Positions 1-7,522 of a stretch of DNA of 42,921 nucleotides are shown here, one piece after another. The notes beneath the pieces are model-generated. The model had not been told where the DNA came from. It saw only the letters and a list, made by a program, of their open reading frames with translations, and did not search any database. Within the stretch, counting starts at the first letter, position 1. Each line of letters opens with the position of its first letter. Position numbers and translations under genes: made by a program. The stretch spans positions 1-42,921 of the forward strand of contig CACXRO010000007.1 of assembly GCA_902770045.1 (NCBI GenBank). Direction: 5' to 3'. Source of the stretch: an uncultured bacterium. GTDB taxonomy: Bacteria > Verrucomicrobiota > Kiritimatiellia > RFP12 > UBA1067.

Positions 1-2
1 AG

Positions 3-1991
3 GTGGCGATGGACAACTTCAACTTCGTCAACCTGCCGGACACCAACGGATGCTGCACCACCTGCTTCAGGGAGGGGTCCAACATTGTGGCGGAGTGCAC
101 CGCCCCGGCTCCCGGCCTTTCGTGGGCGGGGTATCCGCTGGACGGTGATTACTCTGCGACCGCCGACTCCGACGGCGACGGGCTTTCGGACTACGCCGAG
201 ATATTCGTCCACGACACCGACCCGTGGCTTGCGGACTCCGACGGCGACGGCATCACCGACGGCGTCGAGGTCGCCGACGGCACCAGCCCGCAGGACCTGT
301 CGTCGTTCCTCCGCCATGTCGCGGTGACCGTCGTGGAGGACGATCCCATGGCCGGGGTGACGAACTACGTCGCCTGGGGGACTTCGGCCTCGGGCTGGGA
401 GACCAACGACATGGTGGTTGCGCAGGGTCAGGTTTCGACTTTCGAGTTCACGATTGCGTCGCAGAGCGGCTCGGTCTACGTGAAGGCCTTCCGCGACGTC
501 GACCGCAACGGGGTGTTCGACCCCGGGACGGACCTGCTCGTGTCGAGGCTTCTCCCCGCCAGGGAGACGAGCACGTCCGTCACCATCCGCTTCGGCGACC
601 TCGACGGCGACGGATTCGCCGACTCGCTTGAGCTTGCGGAGGGCACCGACCCCAACGACGCGAGGAGCTACTGCTTCAACCTCGCCCTGGTCGAGCGCGG
701 CGTCGTGGGGACGACCAACGACATGACTGCCGTGGTGGTGTTCGGCGAGGAGGTCGTCCACGGCCCGGTCGTCGTCTCCAACGGCGTCTTCGAGGCCGAC
801 GTCGGCCACCTCGTGGCGACGAACCGGGAAGCCGTTACCGTCTATTTCTGGGACGACGCCAACTCCGACGGCATGCGCGACGACGGCGAGTTCTCCATCT
901 CGCGCACAGTGGCGATATCCGGCCACGAGAACTCCGTCACCAACGACTTCCAGGCCGAGCTCATGGACCGCGACCGGGACGGTATGCCTGACTGGTGGGA
1001 GCTTGCCAACGCCGCCGCAGGCATGTCGCCGTACACTTCCGGCGACGCTAGCCTGGATCCTGACGGCGACGGGCTGGTCAACCTGCATGAATACTGGGCG
1101 AACTGCAATCCACTCGTATACGACGGAACGAACACCCTGCTTTCTGTGTGCGCAAGGTCGATTGACGATAGGATACGCAATGTAGTTCCGTCAAACTCGG
1201 TAGCGCTATTCGTCGACTATTTCACCAACGGTGCCGATACCAACTTCATCGCCAACACGAATTGCTGGGCTCGGGACTTGAACTTGTCCTGCGTTAGCGT
1301 GTGGCATGGCGACAACGGGGACTATGGATCAAAAACTGCAACGGCGATAACTCGCCGACATGTCATTTTGTCAAGTCATTGGTGGGCATACAACAAACGC
1401 TATTATTTCTGCGATACTAATGGAGTAGTGTATACAAGATCAATAGTCAATGATGTTGTAATATCTGATGATCTGAGACTAGGGAGGCTTGATGAGCCAT
1501 TGCCGTCGACCATCAAATTGCCGAAGATTCCGCCGGCTGACATTGCGAACTATGTTTCGAGTGGGAAGTTTCTACCAACGCTTTGCGTTAACCAGGAGAA
1601 AGCCGCTACCGTTCTCGAAATTGACGATTTAGACATTGATGTAGTGTCTTCGGGCGGAGGACATTATCATCATTATGTGCGAACCGCTACGGACAATGTC
1701 GTTTCCGGCGACCGACACGCAATAAGGGCTGCAACGCTTGGCGGCAATTCCAGCACTCCAGTATTCCTGGTTGTAGGCAACGACTTGGTGTTTGTCTTTT
1801 CGAAGCATCTCGGTTCATGGACGGAGTTAACTTGGTGCAATTTCTACGGCCCGGCAACTATGACTCGCGCATCAGCTGTTCAACAACAGATAGACGTTTG
1901 GGAAGGCGCTGACGCTGGCCAATATCAGATGGAGCTATTGGATCTTGGGCAATTTGATAAATCGGTGAACGGGGGTGTCCATAATGAATAG
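3..1991 (+). CDS. Surface protein with thrombospondin-3-like repeats and trypsin-like C-terminal domain (5' partial)
   Basis: The frame is already open at the window edge, so the true start lies upstream; the GTG at 3 is only the first possible start seen here. The N-terminal half carries Asp/Gly-rich calcium-binding motifs of the thrombospondin type 3 kind (DSDGDGLSD, DSDGDGITDG, DLDGDGFADS, DPDGDGLVN), usual in secreted stalk-like proteins. The C-terminal third resembles a trypsin fold: RRHVILSSHW supplies a TAAHC-like His (about residue 459), SDDLRLGRLDEPL a DIALL-like Asp (about 489-490), and GGNSSTPVF a GDSGGP-like Ser (about 583). The triad is my inference from order and spacing; the GNSSTP oxyanion box is atypical. 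Base composition falls visibly after about position 1100, so the peptidase part differs from the repeat part. The end overlaps the next gene by 8 bases. The extracellular location is inferred. Confidence 0.75.
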   Translation: MAMDNFNFVNLPDTNGCCTTCFREGSNIVAECTAPAPGLSWAGYPLDGDYSATADSDGDGLSDYAEIFVHDTDPWLADSDGDGITDGVEVADGTSPQDLSSFLRHVAVTVVEDDPMAGVTNYVAWGTSASGWETNDMVVAQGQVSTFEFTIASQSGSVYVKAFRDVDRNGVFDPGTDLLVSRLLPARETSTSVTIRFGDLDGDGFADSLELAEGTDPNDARSYCFNLALVERGVVGTTNDMTAVVVFGEEVVHGPVVVSNGVFEADVGHLVATNREAVTVYFWDDANSDGMRDDGEFSISRTVAISGHENSVTNDFQAELMDRDRDGMPDWWELANAAAGMSPYTSGDASLDPDGDGLVNLHEYWANCNPLVYDGTNTLLSVCARSIDDRIRNVVPSNSVALFVDYFTNGADTNFIANTNCWARDLNLSCVSVWHGDNGDYGSKTATAITRRHVILSSHWWAYNKRYYFCDTNGVVYTRSIVNDVVISDDLRLGRLDEPLPSTIKLPKIPPADIANYVSSGKFLPTLCVNQEKAATVLEIDDLDIDVVSSGGGHYHHYVRTATDNVVSGDRHAIRAATLGGNSSTPVFLVVGNDLVFVFSKHLGSWTELTWCNFYGPATMTRASAVQQQIDVWEGADAGQYQMELLDLGQFDKSVNGGVHNE

Positions 1992-2604
1992 AAGCATATT
2001 TCTGCTGGCGTTGTCTGTAGCCATGTCGGGTAGTGCTGCGACATACGAGTGGACCGCCGGCATTGTGCCGGGGAGCGTATGGGGGAGCCCGGAAATTAAA
2101 CTATATACGATTGGTGGCGGCGTGTACGTTGACAGTTCCATTAATGCGATAGCAGATACTGACGGGAGCTTTATTGGATATCGCAACGATACCGGCGTGT
2201 ACTTGAAACAACAGGATCAAGACACAACACCCATGCCGGTGGGCAACAACTATTGGGTTGTCGCCTATTATGGAGACATCCTCAACCATGAAACAATTGC
2301 CACGATGGAAAGGATTGAACTTTGCAACTGGGAGGATTATTCATCGACTGGCGGGACCCTTATTGATAACCCTGAAGATTTTTATCTTGGATCTATGTCT
2401 ACTGGTTATTGGTCGTCGGACGGAGTAGATCGCTTCAGTTGGTATCACCTGTCATTGGATGACGAATTGCAAATGTCCCTCATTGACGCTGGCATTGGCT
2501 TTTATGGCGAGTCTGTTGTTGTTGGTTTGTCGCCAGAGCCGTCGTCATTGCAGCTTCTGCTCGTCGGGCTTGCGTGCTTTTCACTGCGCCGTCGACGAAG
2601 ATAG
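1984..2604 (+). CDS. PEP-CTERM sorting-signal protein
   Basis: A 206-residue protein of unknown role. It starts with a signal peptide (MNRSIFLLALSVAMSGSAA) and ends with a classic PEP-CTERM tail: SPEPSS at about residues 183-188, a short hydrophobic stretch, then an arginine cluster at the C-terminus. In known systems this tail is recognised by an exosortase, which cleaves near the PEP motif; an exosortase is encoded at 28717-29562. The ATG at 1984 is chosen because GGGGGTG lies 6 bases upstream; a GTG at 1975 would add three residues. The start overlaps the stop of the preceding gene, so translation is probably coupled. The central part has no domain I recognise. Base composition is clearly lower in GC than most of the window. 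Confidence 0.8.
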   Translation: MNRSIFLLALSVAMSGSAATYEWTAGIVPGSVWGSPEIKLYTIGGGVYVDSSINAIADTDGSFIGYRNDTGVYLKQQDQDTTPMPVGNNYWVVAYYGDILNHETIATMERIELCNWEDYSSTGGTLIDNPEDFYLGSMSTGYWSSDGVDRFSWYHLSLDDELQMSLIDAGIGFYGESVVVGLSPEPSSLQLLLVGLACFSLRRRRR

Positions 2605-2617
2605 GCCGAAATCATCG

Positions 2618-2638
2618 CCCCGCGCGGTGGGGATTTTT
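2618..2638 (+). terminator. Probable rho-independent terminator after the PEP-CTERM gene
   Basis: CCCCGC and GTGGGG can form a 6-bp stem (one G-T wobble) with a 3-base loop, followed directly by ATTTTT. It begins 14 bases after the stop codon. The stem is short, so confidence is moderate. Confidence 0.5.
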
Positions 2639-2646
2639 GGTATAAT
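2638..2646 (+). promoter_or_regulatory. Extended -10 promoter of the non-coding interval
   Basis: TGGTATAAT matches the extended -10 box (TGnTATAAT) seen before other genes here. No coding start lies close downstream; the first gene starts 400 bases later, so transcription from here would produce a long leader or a separate RNA. No convincing -35 box is visible. Confidence 0.5.
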
Positions 2647-2652
2647 TCACCC

Positions 2653-2955
2653 ATCTCGCGAGGCTAGGGAGGCGGGCGCCTCCTGACGCGGCGCGGGGTG
2701 ATAGTCCGGAAAACGGGCAAGTAGTCAGGCCTCTCCGCGCCATGCGCGGCCGCCGCGAACGCCCCGCCAGACGTTCATCAATGTAGCATCAACGCTACAC
2801 GTCGTTCCTCGGAAAACTGCAACATTTCATTTAGCGAACGACATGTAAGTGGAGATGCGCCCATCTGGGCGCATTTTCTCTTCATGTATTCGCTAAGGCC
2901 CGTTGCAGGGCTTCCGAGGAGTGCATGAGTGGAAATGCGCTCTTTTTCATGCATA
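2653..2955 (+). other. Structured non-coding interval: compound palindrome and duplicated hairpin
   Basis: No credible gene lies between 2605 and 3045. The interval holds a nested imperfect palindrome: TCCTCGGAA (2806-2814) with TTCCGAGGA (2912-2920), CTGCAAC (2817-2823) with GTTGCAG (2902-2908), TTAGCGAA (2831-2838) with TTCGCTAA (2889-2896), ACATG (2841-2845) with CATGT (2883-2887), and ATGCGCCC (2855-2862) with GGGCGCAT (2867-2874), whose tip is followed by TTTTCTC. A second smaller hairpin, TGCATGA (2922-2928) with TCATGCA (2947-2953), repeats the core AGTGGA(G/A)ATGCGC of the first. Upstream are GGAGGC/GCCTCC and TGTAGC/GCTACA hairpins. It could be a regulatory RNA, a leader of the methylase operon, or a mobile-element end. 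I could not match it to tmRNA, RNase P, SRP or 6S RNA. Confidence 0.6.
2853..2880 (+). terminator. Terminator-like hairpin at the tip of the palindrome
   Basis: ATGCGCCC-ATCT-GGGCGCAT followed by TTTCTC has the form of an intrinsic terminator, with GAGA/TCTC extending the stem past a bulge. Because it is nested in longer pairings, it may instead be the distal stem of a larger RNA or DNA fold. Confidence 0.45.
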
Positions 2956-2990
2956 AATGCGGTGTTTGCGACGGTTATGCGCAGAACTGA

Positions 2991-3015
2991 GATTTCGTCC
3001 GCGCCGTAATCTCAC
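2991..3015. repeat. 25-bp dispersed repeat, copy 1
   Basis: This stretch is identical at 24 of 25 positions to 42526-42550 (one G/A difference), while the flanks on both sides differ. It contains inverted GAGATT (2989-2994) and AATCTC (3008-3013). It lies just before the methylase start. Confidence 0.65.
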
Positions 3016-3045
3016 ACAAAGGCGCGGAGGGCATAGAGGCAGGGA

Positions 3046-4104
3046 ATGGGCGACAATGCGACACTGACATCGGCGAAGAAGGCGAAGCAGGACGAGTTCT
3101 ACACGCAGTATGCCGACATCCAGACGGAAATGAACGCCTACCTTGAATACGATTCTGCCGTATTCAGGGGGAAGACGATACTTCTTCCTTGCGACGATCC
3201 CGAGTGGAGCAACTTTACGCGCTATTTCGCGGAGAACTTCTCCGCGCTCGGGCTGAAGAAGCTCATATCGACAAGCTATTCGCCCGAGGCGAAGACGGCG
3301 AAGTACGGTTCGCTTTTCGAGTACGCCGCTTCGCAAGACGACGCGACGCCGAAGAACGAGAGAGGCAAGATATTCGTTCTCGACCATGACGTGACCGGTG
3401 ACGGCAAGGTGAATTTCGAGGATATCGAATGGACGTATCTCAAAGGCGACGGCGATTTCAGAAGCGATGAAGTGAGGAGGTTGCGCGACGAGGCCGACGT
3501 GATAATCACCAATCCGCCGTTTTCCCTGTTCCGGGAGTTCCTCGCTTGGATTATTGAAGCTGACAAGCAGTTTTCCATCATAGGGAACCGCAACGCAATA
3601 ACCTACAAGGAGGTGTTTCCGCTGATCAAGGCGAACAGGATATGGCTCGACAATCCGTTTGTGCGAGGGGCGGGATACTTCAAATCGTCGATGGAAGTCG
3701 ACAAGACTCTAAGCTACTACAATTCGCACGACTACAGGGAAGGGTTCATTCGCGTTCCTGGCGTGAGGTGGTTTACCAACCTTGAGCATGGCCGGCGACA
3801 CCAGCCGCTGCAGCTTATGTCGATGGCAGACAACATAAAGTATTCGCGGCACAAGGAAGTAAAAGGAGTCGGCTACCAGAAGTACGACAACTACGATGCG
3901 ATAGAGGTGCCGTTTACCGATGCCATTCCGAGTGACTATGATGGAATCATGGGAGTCCCAATTTCATTCCTCGACAAGTATTGCCCAGAACAGTTTGAGA
4001 TTGTGAAGTTTCGCACAGGAGATGACGATAGGGATTTATGTATCAATAGCAATTGTCCGTATTTTCGAATACTCATCCGTCATAGAAATGGAGGGCAAAA
4101 GTGA
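3046..4104 (+). CDS. EcoRI-family adenine-specific DNA methyltransferase
   Basis: A 352-residue protein that resembles the EcoRI methylase family (Pfam EcoRI_methylase). These enzymes transfer a methyl group from S-adenosylmethionine to adenine N6 in a recognition site. The catalytic motif NPPF is seen at about residues 156-159 (TNPPFSLFREF), and the family signature DDPEWSNF near residue 51 follows the hydrophobic strand TILLPC. The length is slightly above the roughly 325 residues of M.EcoRI. The ATG follows GAGGCAGGGA, a good ribosome site. The stop overlaps the start of the DUF262-HNH gene by four bases (GTGA), so both are made from one transcript. GC content is lower than in the neighbouring housekeeping genes, suggesting transfer. 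It could also be an orphan methylase, but the coupling argues for a modification-restriction pair. The target site cannot be read from sequence. Confidence 0.88.
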   Translation: MGDNATLTSAKKAKQDEFYTQYADIQTEMNAYLEYDSAVFRGKTILLPCDDPEWSNFTRYFAENFSALGLKKLISTSYSPEAKTAKYGSLFEYAASQDDATPKNERGKIFVLDHDVTGDGKVNFEDIEWTYLKGDGDFRSDEVRRLRDEADVIITNPPFSLFREFLAWIIEADKQFSIIGNRNAITYKEVFPLIKANRIWLDNPFVRGAGYFKSSMEVDKTLSYYNSHDYREGFIRVPGVRWFTNLEHGRRHQPLQLMSMADNIKYSRHKEVKGVGYQKYDNYDAIEVPFTDAIPSDYDGIMGVPISFLDKYCPEQFEIVKFRTGDDDRDLCINSNCPYFRILIRHRNGGQK

Positions 4105-5273
4105 AAACCGAACTTCGCACAGACATCACGGTAGGTGATATTTGCAAGGGCTTCTACTACAACACCCTTGAGGGGAAGGGTGTGAGGGGGTGGAGCGGGA
4201 AGCTCGTCATCCAGCCCGAGTACCAGCGAAACTACATCTATGCGAACGGGAAGGACGACGTGGCGGTGGTGGATTCGCTGCTGAAGAAGTATCCTATCGG
4301 CCTCATCTACTTCCTGAAGAATGGCGACGAGTACGAGGTCCTGGACGGACAGCAGCGAATAACGAGCTTTGGCCGCTTCGTGACGGGTCAGCTCGATGTC
4401 CTTGATGCCAACGGAATGCCGCACAAGTTCGACCCTGCGCACCATGGATGGCTGCTCAAGACGCCGCTCACGATCTACATTTGCGAGGGAGAGGGCGATG
4501 ATCCCGAGGCGGAGATAAAGGACTGGTTCAAGACTATCAACATTGCGGGCAAGCCGCTGAACGAGCAGGAGCTCCTGAACGCAACTTATTCGGGGCCGTT
4601 CATCACTGCGGCGAAGGCCGTGTACAGCAATTCGACCAACGCGCACATGAACAAGTGGAAGTGGTTTGTCGCGGGGGACGAGAAGCGGCAGGCTGTTCTC
4701 GCCGCGGCGCTGGACTGGGTGTCGAAAGGGCATGTCAGGGAGTATCTGAAGGACCACCGCTACAGCGCCGACATATCGGAGCTGACTGCGTATTTCGACA
4801 GCGTCATTGCCTGGATAGGCGGCGTATTCAAGGACACCAAGGACGAAATGTGTGGGCTTGAGTGGGGGCAGCTTTACGAGGCATACCACGAGAAGCCCTA
4901 CGACCCCGACAAAGTGTGGAAGCGCGTCGAGGAGCTTTATGCCGACGCAGACAACGAGATCGTCACGAGCAGACGAAACATATTCGAGTATGTCCTTGGC
5001 GGCGAGCGGCATCCTGAGTTGCTGAAGATACGCATCTACAAGAAGGAGGTCGCAAAGCGTGTCTACGCAAGGCAGACGGCCGAGGCGAAGGCCAAGGGCG
5101 TCTCTAACTGCCCGATATGCGCGAGCGGACATCCGGCGAACGCAAAGCGCATCTACGACTTCAGGGAAATGGAGGCCGACCACGTTACGGCCTGGTCGAA
5201 CGGCGGCGACACGAGCGAAGAGAACTGCCAAATGCTCTGCATACCGCACAACCGCGCGAAGGGGAATCGGTGA
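4101..5273 (+). CDS. DUF262 (GmrSD N-like) protein with C-terminal HNH nuclease
   Basis: A 390-residue protein with an N-terminal DUF262 domain and a C-terminal HNH nuclease domain. DUF262 is shown by QPEYQR near residue 36 and DGQQR at 82-86, the motif tied to nucleotide use in GmrS, SspE and BrxU. The HNH part has a zinc knuckle (CPIC at 337-340, paired with C376 and C380) and the residues D360-H361, N375 and H383. Together these suggest a nucleotide-regulated DNA endonuclease. It starts with GTG inside the methylase stop, behind GGAGGG. Known DUF262 nucleases usually carry DUF1524 and cut modified phage DNA; coupling to an adenine methylase suggests instead that the methyl mark protects the host. 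That role is inference. Confidence 0.85.
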   Translation: MKTELRTDITVGDICKGFYYNTLEGKGVRGWSGKLVIQPEYQRNYIYANGKDDVAVVDSLLKKYPIGLIYFLKNGDEYEVLDGQQRITSFGRFVTGQLDVLDANGMPHKFDPAHHGWLLKTPLTIYICEGEGDDPEAEIKDWFKTINIAGKPLNEQELLNATYSGPFITAAKAVYSNSTNAHMNKWKWFVAGDEKRQAVLAAALDWVSKGHVREYLKDHRYSADISELTAYFDSVIAWIGGVFKDTKDEMCGLEWGQLYEAYHEKPYDPDKVWKRVEELYADADNEIVTSRRNIFEYVLGGERHPELLKIRIYKKEVAKRVYARQTAEAKAKGVSNCPICASGHPANAKRIYDFREMEADHVTAWSNGGDTSEENCQMLCIPHNRAKGNR

Positions 5274-5333
5274 GTAACTGCAGCGACGAGACCGAGCACC
5301 AGCTCCCACGCTGAGCCGCGCCCATGCCATTTT

Positions 5334-5346
5334 TGGTATAATACGC
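5334..5346 (+). promoter_or_regulatory. Extended -10 promoter with ACGC, fumarase alpha gene
   Basis: TGGTATAAT is followed by ACGC, and the start codon lies 8 bases after the -10 box. With the usual 6-7 base distance to the transcription start, the mRNA would begin at or next to the ATG (leaderless). Confidence 0.7.
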
Positions 5347-5350
5347 GGCA

Positions 5351-6223
5351 ATGACGACCACAGCAACAGCAGAAAGGCTCGTGCGGCTCATCCGCGACAC
5401 CTCGTCCAAGATCCCGGACGACGTCCTCCAGGCGATTGCCGCGGCGCGCCGGCGCGAGCGGCGCGGCTCCTCCGCCGCGGCCGTGCTCGGCACGGTGCTC
5501 GAGAACTGCGCGCTGGCGCAGGAGAAGGGGGTGCCGCTCTGCCAGGACACCGGCACGCTCACGTTCTTCGTCGACCGCGCGCTGCGCGGACGCGTCACGC
5601 CGGCGTCGCTCCGCCGCGCCGTCGCACGCGCCACGGCGCTCGGCTACCTGAGGCGCAACTGCATCGACCCGGTGGACGGAAGGTCCTACGACGACAACTG
5701 CGCCGAGGGCGCGCCGGTCGTCCACTACGTCGACGCGGGCGAGGTCCCGGGCCTGCCGCCGCGCGGAGTGGCGCTGATCATGAAGGGCGGCGGCAGCGAG
5801 AACATGTCCCGCCAGTATTCGCTGCCCGACGCCGGGCTCGGCGCGGGACGAGACCTCGCCGGCGTCAAGGCGTGCATCCTCGACGCGGTGAAGCGCGCCC
5901 TCGGCTACGGCTGCGCGCCGGGCATCCTCGGCGTCGCCGTCGGCGGCGACCGCGCCACCGGCTTCGAGACGGCCAAGGCGCAGCTCCTGAGGCCGCTCGA
6001 CGAAAAGCCGCGTGCAGGCGACGCGCGTTCCCGCGCCCTCGCCAGGCTGGAGCGCGAGGTGCTGCGCGAGGCGAACGCGCTCGGCATCGGCCCGATGGGG
6101 CTCGGCGGCGCCACCACGCTCCTCGGCGTCAAGATCGCCGCGCGACCGCGCGTGCCCGCCTCGTTCTTCGTCACCATCGCCTACATGTGCTGGGCCTGCC
6201 GCCGCCGCATCATCTCGCTCTGA
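5351..6223 (+). CDS. Class I fumarate hydratase / tartrate dehydratase, alpha subunit
   Basis: A 290-residue protein matching the alpha (N-terminal) part of iron-sulfur hydro-lyases that interconvert fumarate and malate or dehydrate tartrate. Family marks seen are PLCQDTG (cysteine 64), KGGGSEN (145-151) and GYGCAPGILGVAVGGD (cysteine 188); C280 or C283 near the end may be the third cluster ligand. These enzymes need a beta subunit or domain carrying the second half of the active site, and none is encoded beside it or anywhere in the window. The beta gene may be elsewhere, or this protein may act alone in another role. The start sits 8 bases from a strong -10 box, with no ribosome site, consistent with a leaderless message. 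Strongly GC-rich, unlike the methylase genes before it. Confidence 0.85.
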   Translation: MTTTATAERLVRLIRDTSSKIPDDVLQAIAAARRRERRGSSAAAVLGTVLENCALAQEKGVPLCQDTGTLTFFVDRALRGRVTPASLRRAVARATALGYLRRNCIDPVDGRSYDDNCAEGAPVVHYVDAGEVPGLPPRGVALIMKGGGSENMSRQYSLPDAGLGAGRDLAGVKACILDAVKRALGYGCAPGILGVAVGGDRATGFETAKAQLLRPLDEKPRAGDARSRALARLEREVLREANALGIGPMGLGGATTLLGVKIAARPRVPASFFVTIAYMCWACRRRIISL

Positions 6224-6290
6224 TTGGTTGTCACCTGACTTGCCGCTACTTAGACATATTCTTGTCGTAGGGGAGTAGGAGGCGGCTGGC

Positions 6291-6325
6291 CATGGCAAAA
6301 TTTTTGTGACAAAACTTTTGCCATG
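6291..6325. promoter_or_regulatory. 10-bp perfect inverted repeat upstream of the ATPase promoter
   Basis: CATGGCAAAA (6291-6300) and TTTTGCCATG (6316-6325) are exact reverse complements separated by 15 AT-rich bases. It ends 13 bases before the extended -10 box at 6339, so it covers the -35 region and looks like an operator. The interval 6224-6353 contains nothing else I recognise. Confidence 0.5.
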
Positions 6326-6338
6326 AGGCGTTGGTTTA

Positions 6339-6351
6339 TGATATACTACGC
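6339..6351 (+). promoter_or_regulatory. Extended -10 promoter with ACGC, ATPase gene
   Basis: TGATATACT followed by ACGC; the ATG begins 6 bases after the -10 box, predicting a leaderless mRNA. Confidence 0.65.
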
Positions 6352-6353
6352 GC

Positions 6354-7466
6354 ATGAAAATGAACAACCCTTTTCTTACGGCGGGCTATGCGGGACCAGA
6401 ATACTTCTGCGACCGCGTCGATGAGACCAGGAAGCTCGTCAATGCCATAAAGAACGACCGCAACGTCACGTTGATAGCGCCGCGCCGCTATGGCAAGACG
6501 GGGCTTATCAGCAATGTGTTCGCGAGGCTTCCTTCCGCATACACAAGCATTTACATCGACATCTATTCCGCCAAGAACCTCGCCGCGTTCACGAAGATGC
6601 TGGCGAGCGCTGTGTTCGGAGCGCTTGATAGCCGTATGGAGAAGGCGATGTCCGTGCTGGCGACATTTTTCAGGAGTTGTCGTCCGACCGCCACGCCGCA
6701 GAGCGACGGGACGGTGAAGTTCTCGTTCGACATTACTTCCGACAACGCCGAATCGTCGCTTAAGGAGGTGTTCGACTACCTTAAGGCGCGTGAACGCCAG
6801 GTCGTGATTGCCATCGACGAATTCCAGCAGGTTCGCGAGTTTCCCGAAGAGGGGGTGGAGGCGCTTCTCAGAAGCTACATTCAGTTCGTTCCGTGGGTTC
6901 GGTTTGTCTTTGCCGGATCGCGCCGCCATCTGATGTCGGAGATGTTCGTCATGCCGCAGGGTGCGTTTTACCAGTCCACGCAGATAATGAATCTGGACGT
7001 GATTCCGCCGAAAAGCTATCTTTCCTTTGCGAGGGGTTTTTTCTCCACGGAGGGGTGGGAGGTTGACGAGGACGTGTTCATGGGGCTCTACAGGAGGTTC
7101 GACGGCGTCACCTGGTATGTCCAGGCGGTGCTGAACAAAGTATGGGAAACGCGCAGGTCGCTTGAAAATGACATCCAGGTCGATGCGGCCGTCAAGGAGC
7201 TCTACGAGGAAAGGGCGCTTATCTACCATGACCTTCTATGTGCGCAGAACGAAGCGTCGCAGGAACTCGTCATGGCGATTGCCCGCAATGGAATAGTCTC
7301 GGAGCCGACATCGACGGACTTTCTGTCCCGGAACGGACTGAGGGGCGCTTCGACGGTCAGGGCCGCGCTCAAGGACCTCGCAGGCAAGGATATTGCGTAC
7401 AAGGCTGAATCCGGCTGGATCGTCTACGACCGCCTCTTTGCGGAATACCTGCGATCGATACAGTGA
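6354..7466 (+). CDS. DEXX-box / archaeal-type AAA ATPase with C-terminal winged helix
   Basis: A 370-residue STAND-like ATPase of the group often found in many copies in Bacteroidetes and archaea. The N-terminus has the typical NNPF start and GPEYFCDR. Walker A is APRRYGKTG (about residues 42-50) and Walker B is VVIAIDEFQ (about 150-157), with FVFAGSRRH downstream as a likely sensor strand. The last hundred residues look like a winged helix (DFLSRNGLRGASTVRAALKD). The cellular role of this family is poorly known; defence, partner binding or mobile-element functions have been proposed. The start is fixed by the -10 box 6 bases upstream and the family N-terminus. It sits alone between an inverted-repeat operator and the sigma-fusion gene. 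GC content is moderate, in line with an accessory gene. Confidence 0.8.
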   Translation: MKMNNPFLTAGYAGPEYFCDRVDETRKLVNAIKNDRNVTLIAPRRYGKTGLISNVFARLPSAYTSIYIDIYSAKNLAAFTKMLASAVFGALDSRMEKAMSVLATFFRSCRPTATPQSDGTVKFSFDITSDNAESSLKEVFDYLKARERQVVIAIDEFQQVREFPEEGVEALLRSYIQFVPWVRFVFAGSRRHLMSEMFVMPQGAFYQSTQIMNLDVIPPKSYLSFARGFFSTEGWEVDEDVFMGLYRRFDGVTWYVQAVLNKVWETRRSLENDIQVDAAVKELYEERALIYHDLLCAQNEASQELVMAIARNGIVSEPTSTDFLSRNGLRGASTVRAALKDLAGKDIAYKAESGWIVYDRLFAEYLRSIQ

Positions 7467-7522
7467 AAATGTTGGGATACATCCTTGATTGAAACGGCCA
7501 GGTGAAGTTTGGCAAGAAACAT

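Noticed and set aside
2653-2760. Possible SRP (4.5S) RNA or RNase P RNA
   Set aside because: A CCGGAAAACGG hairpin loosely recalls the SRP tip, but the flanking internal-loop sequences are absent or in the wrong order; RNase P and tmRNA landmarks are missing.
2806-2920. Integron attC site
   Set aside because: Length and imperfect palindromy fit, but the terminal GTTRRRY/RYYYAAC boxes do not match and no integrase or cassette array is present.
2653-2955. Retron non-coding RNA
   Set aside because: Nested hairpins are suggestive, but no reverse transcriptase is encoded nearby.
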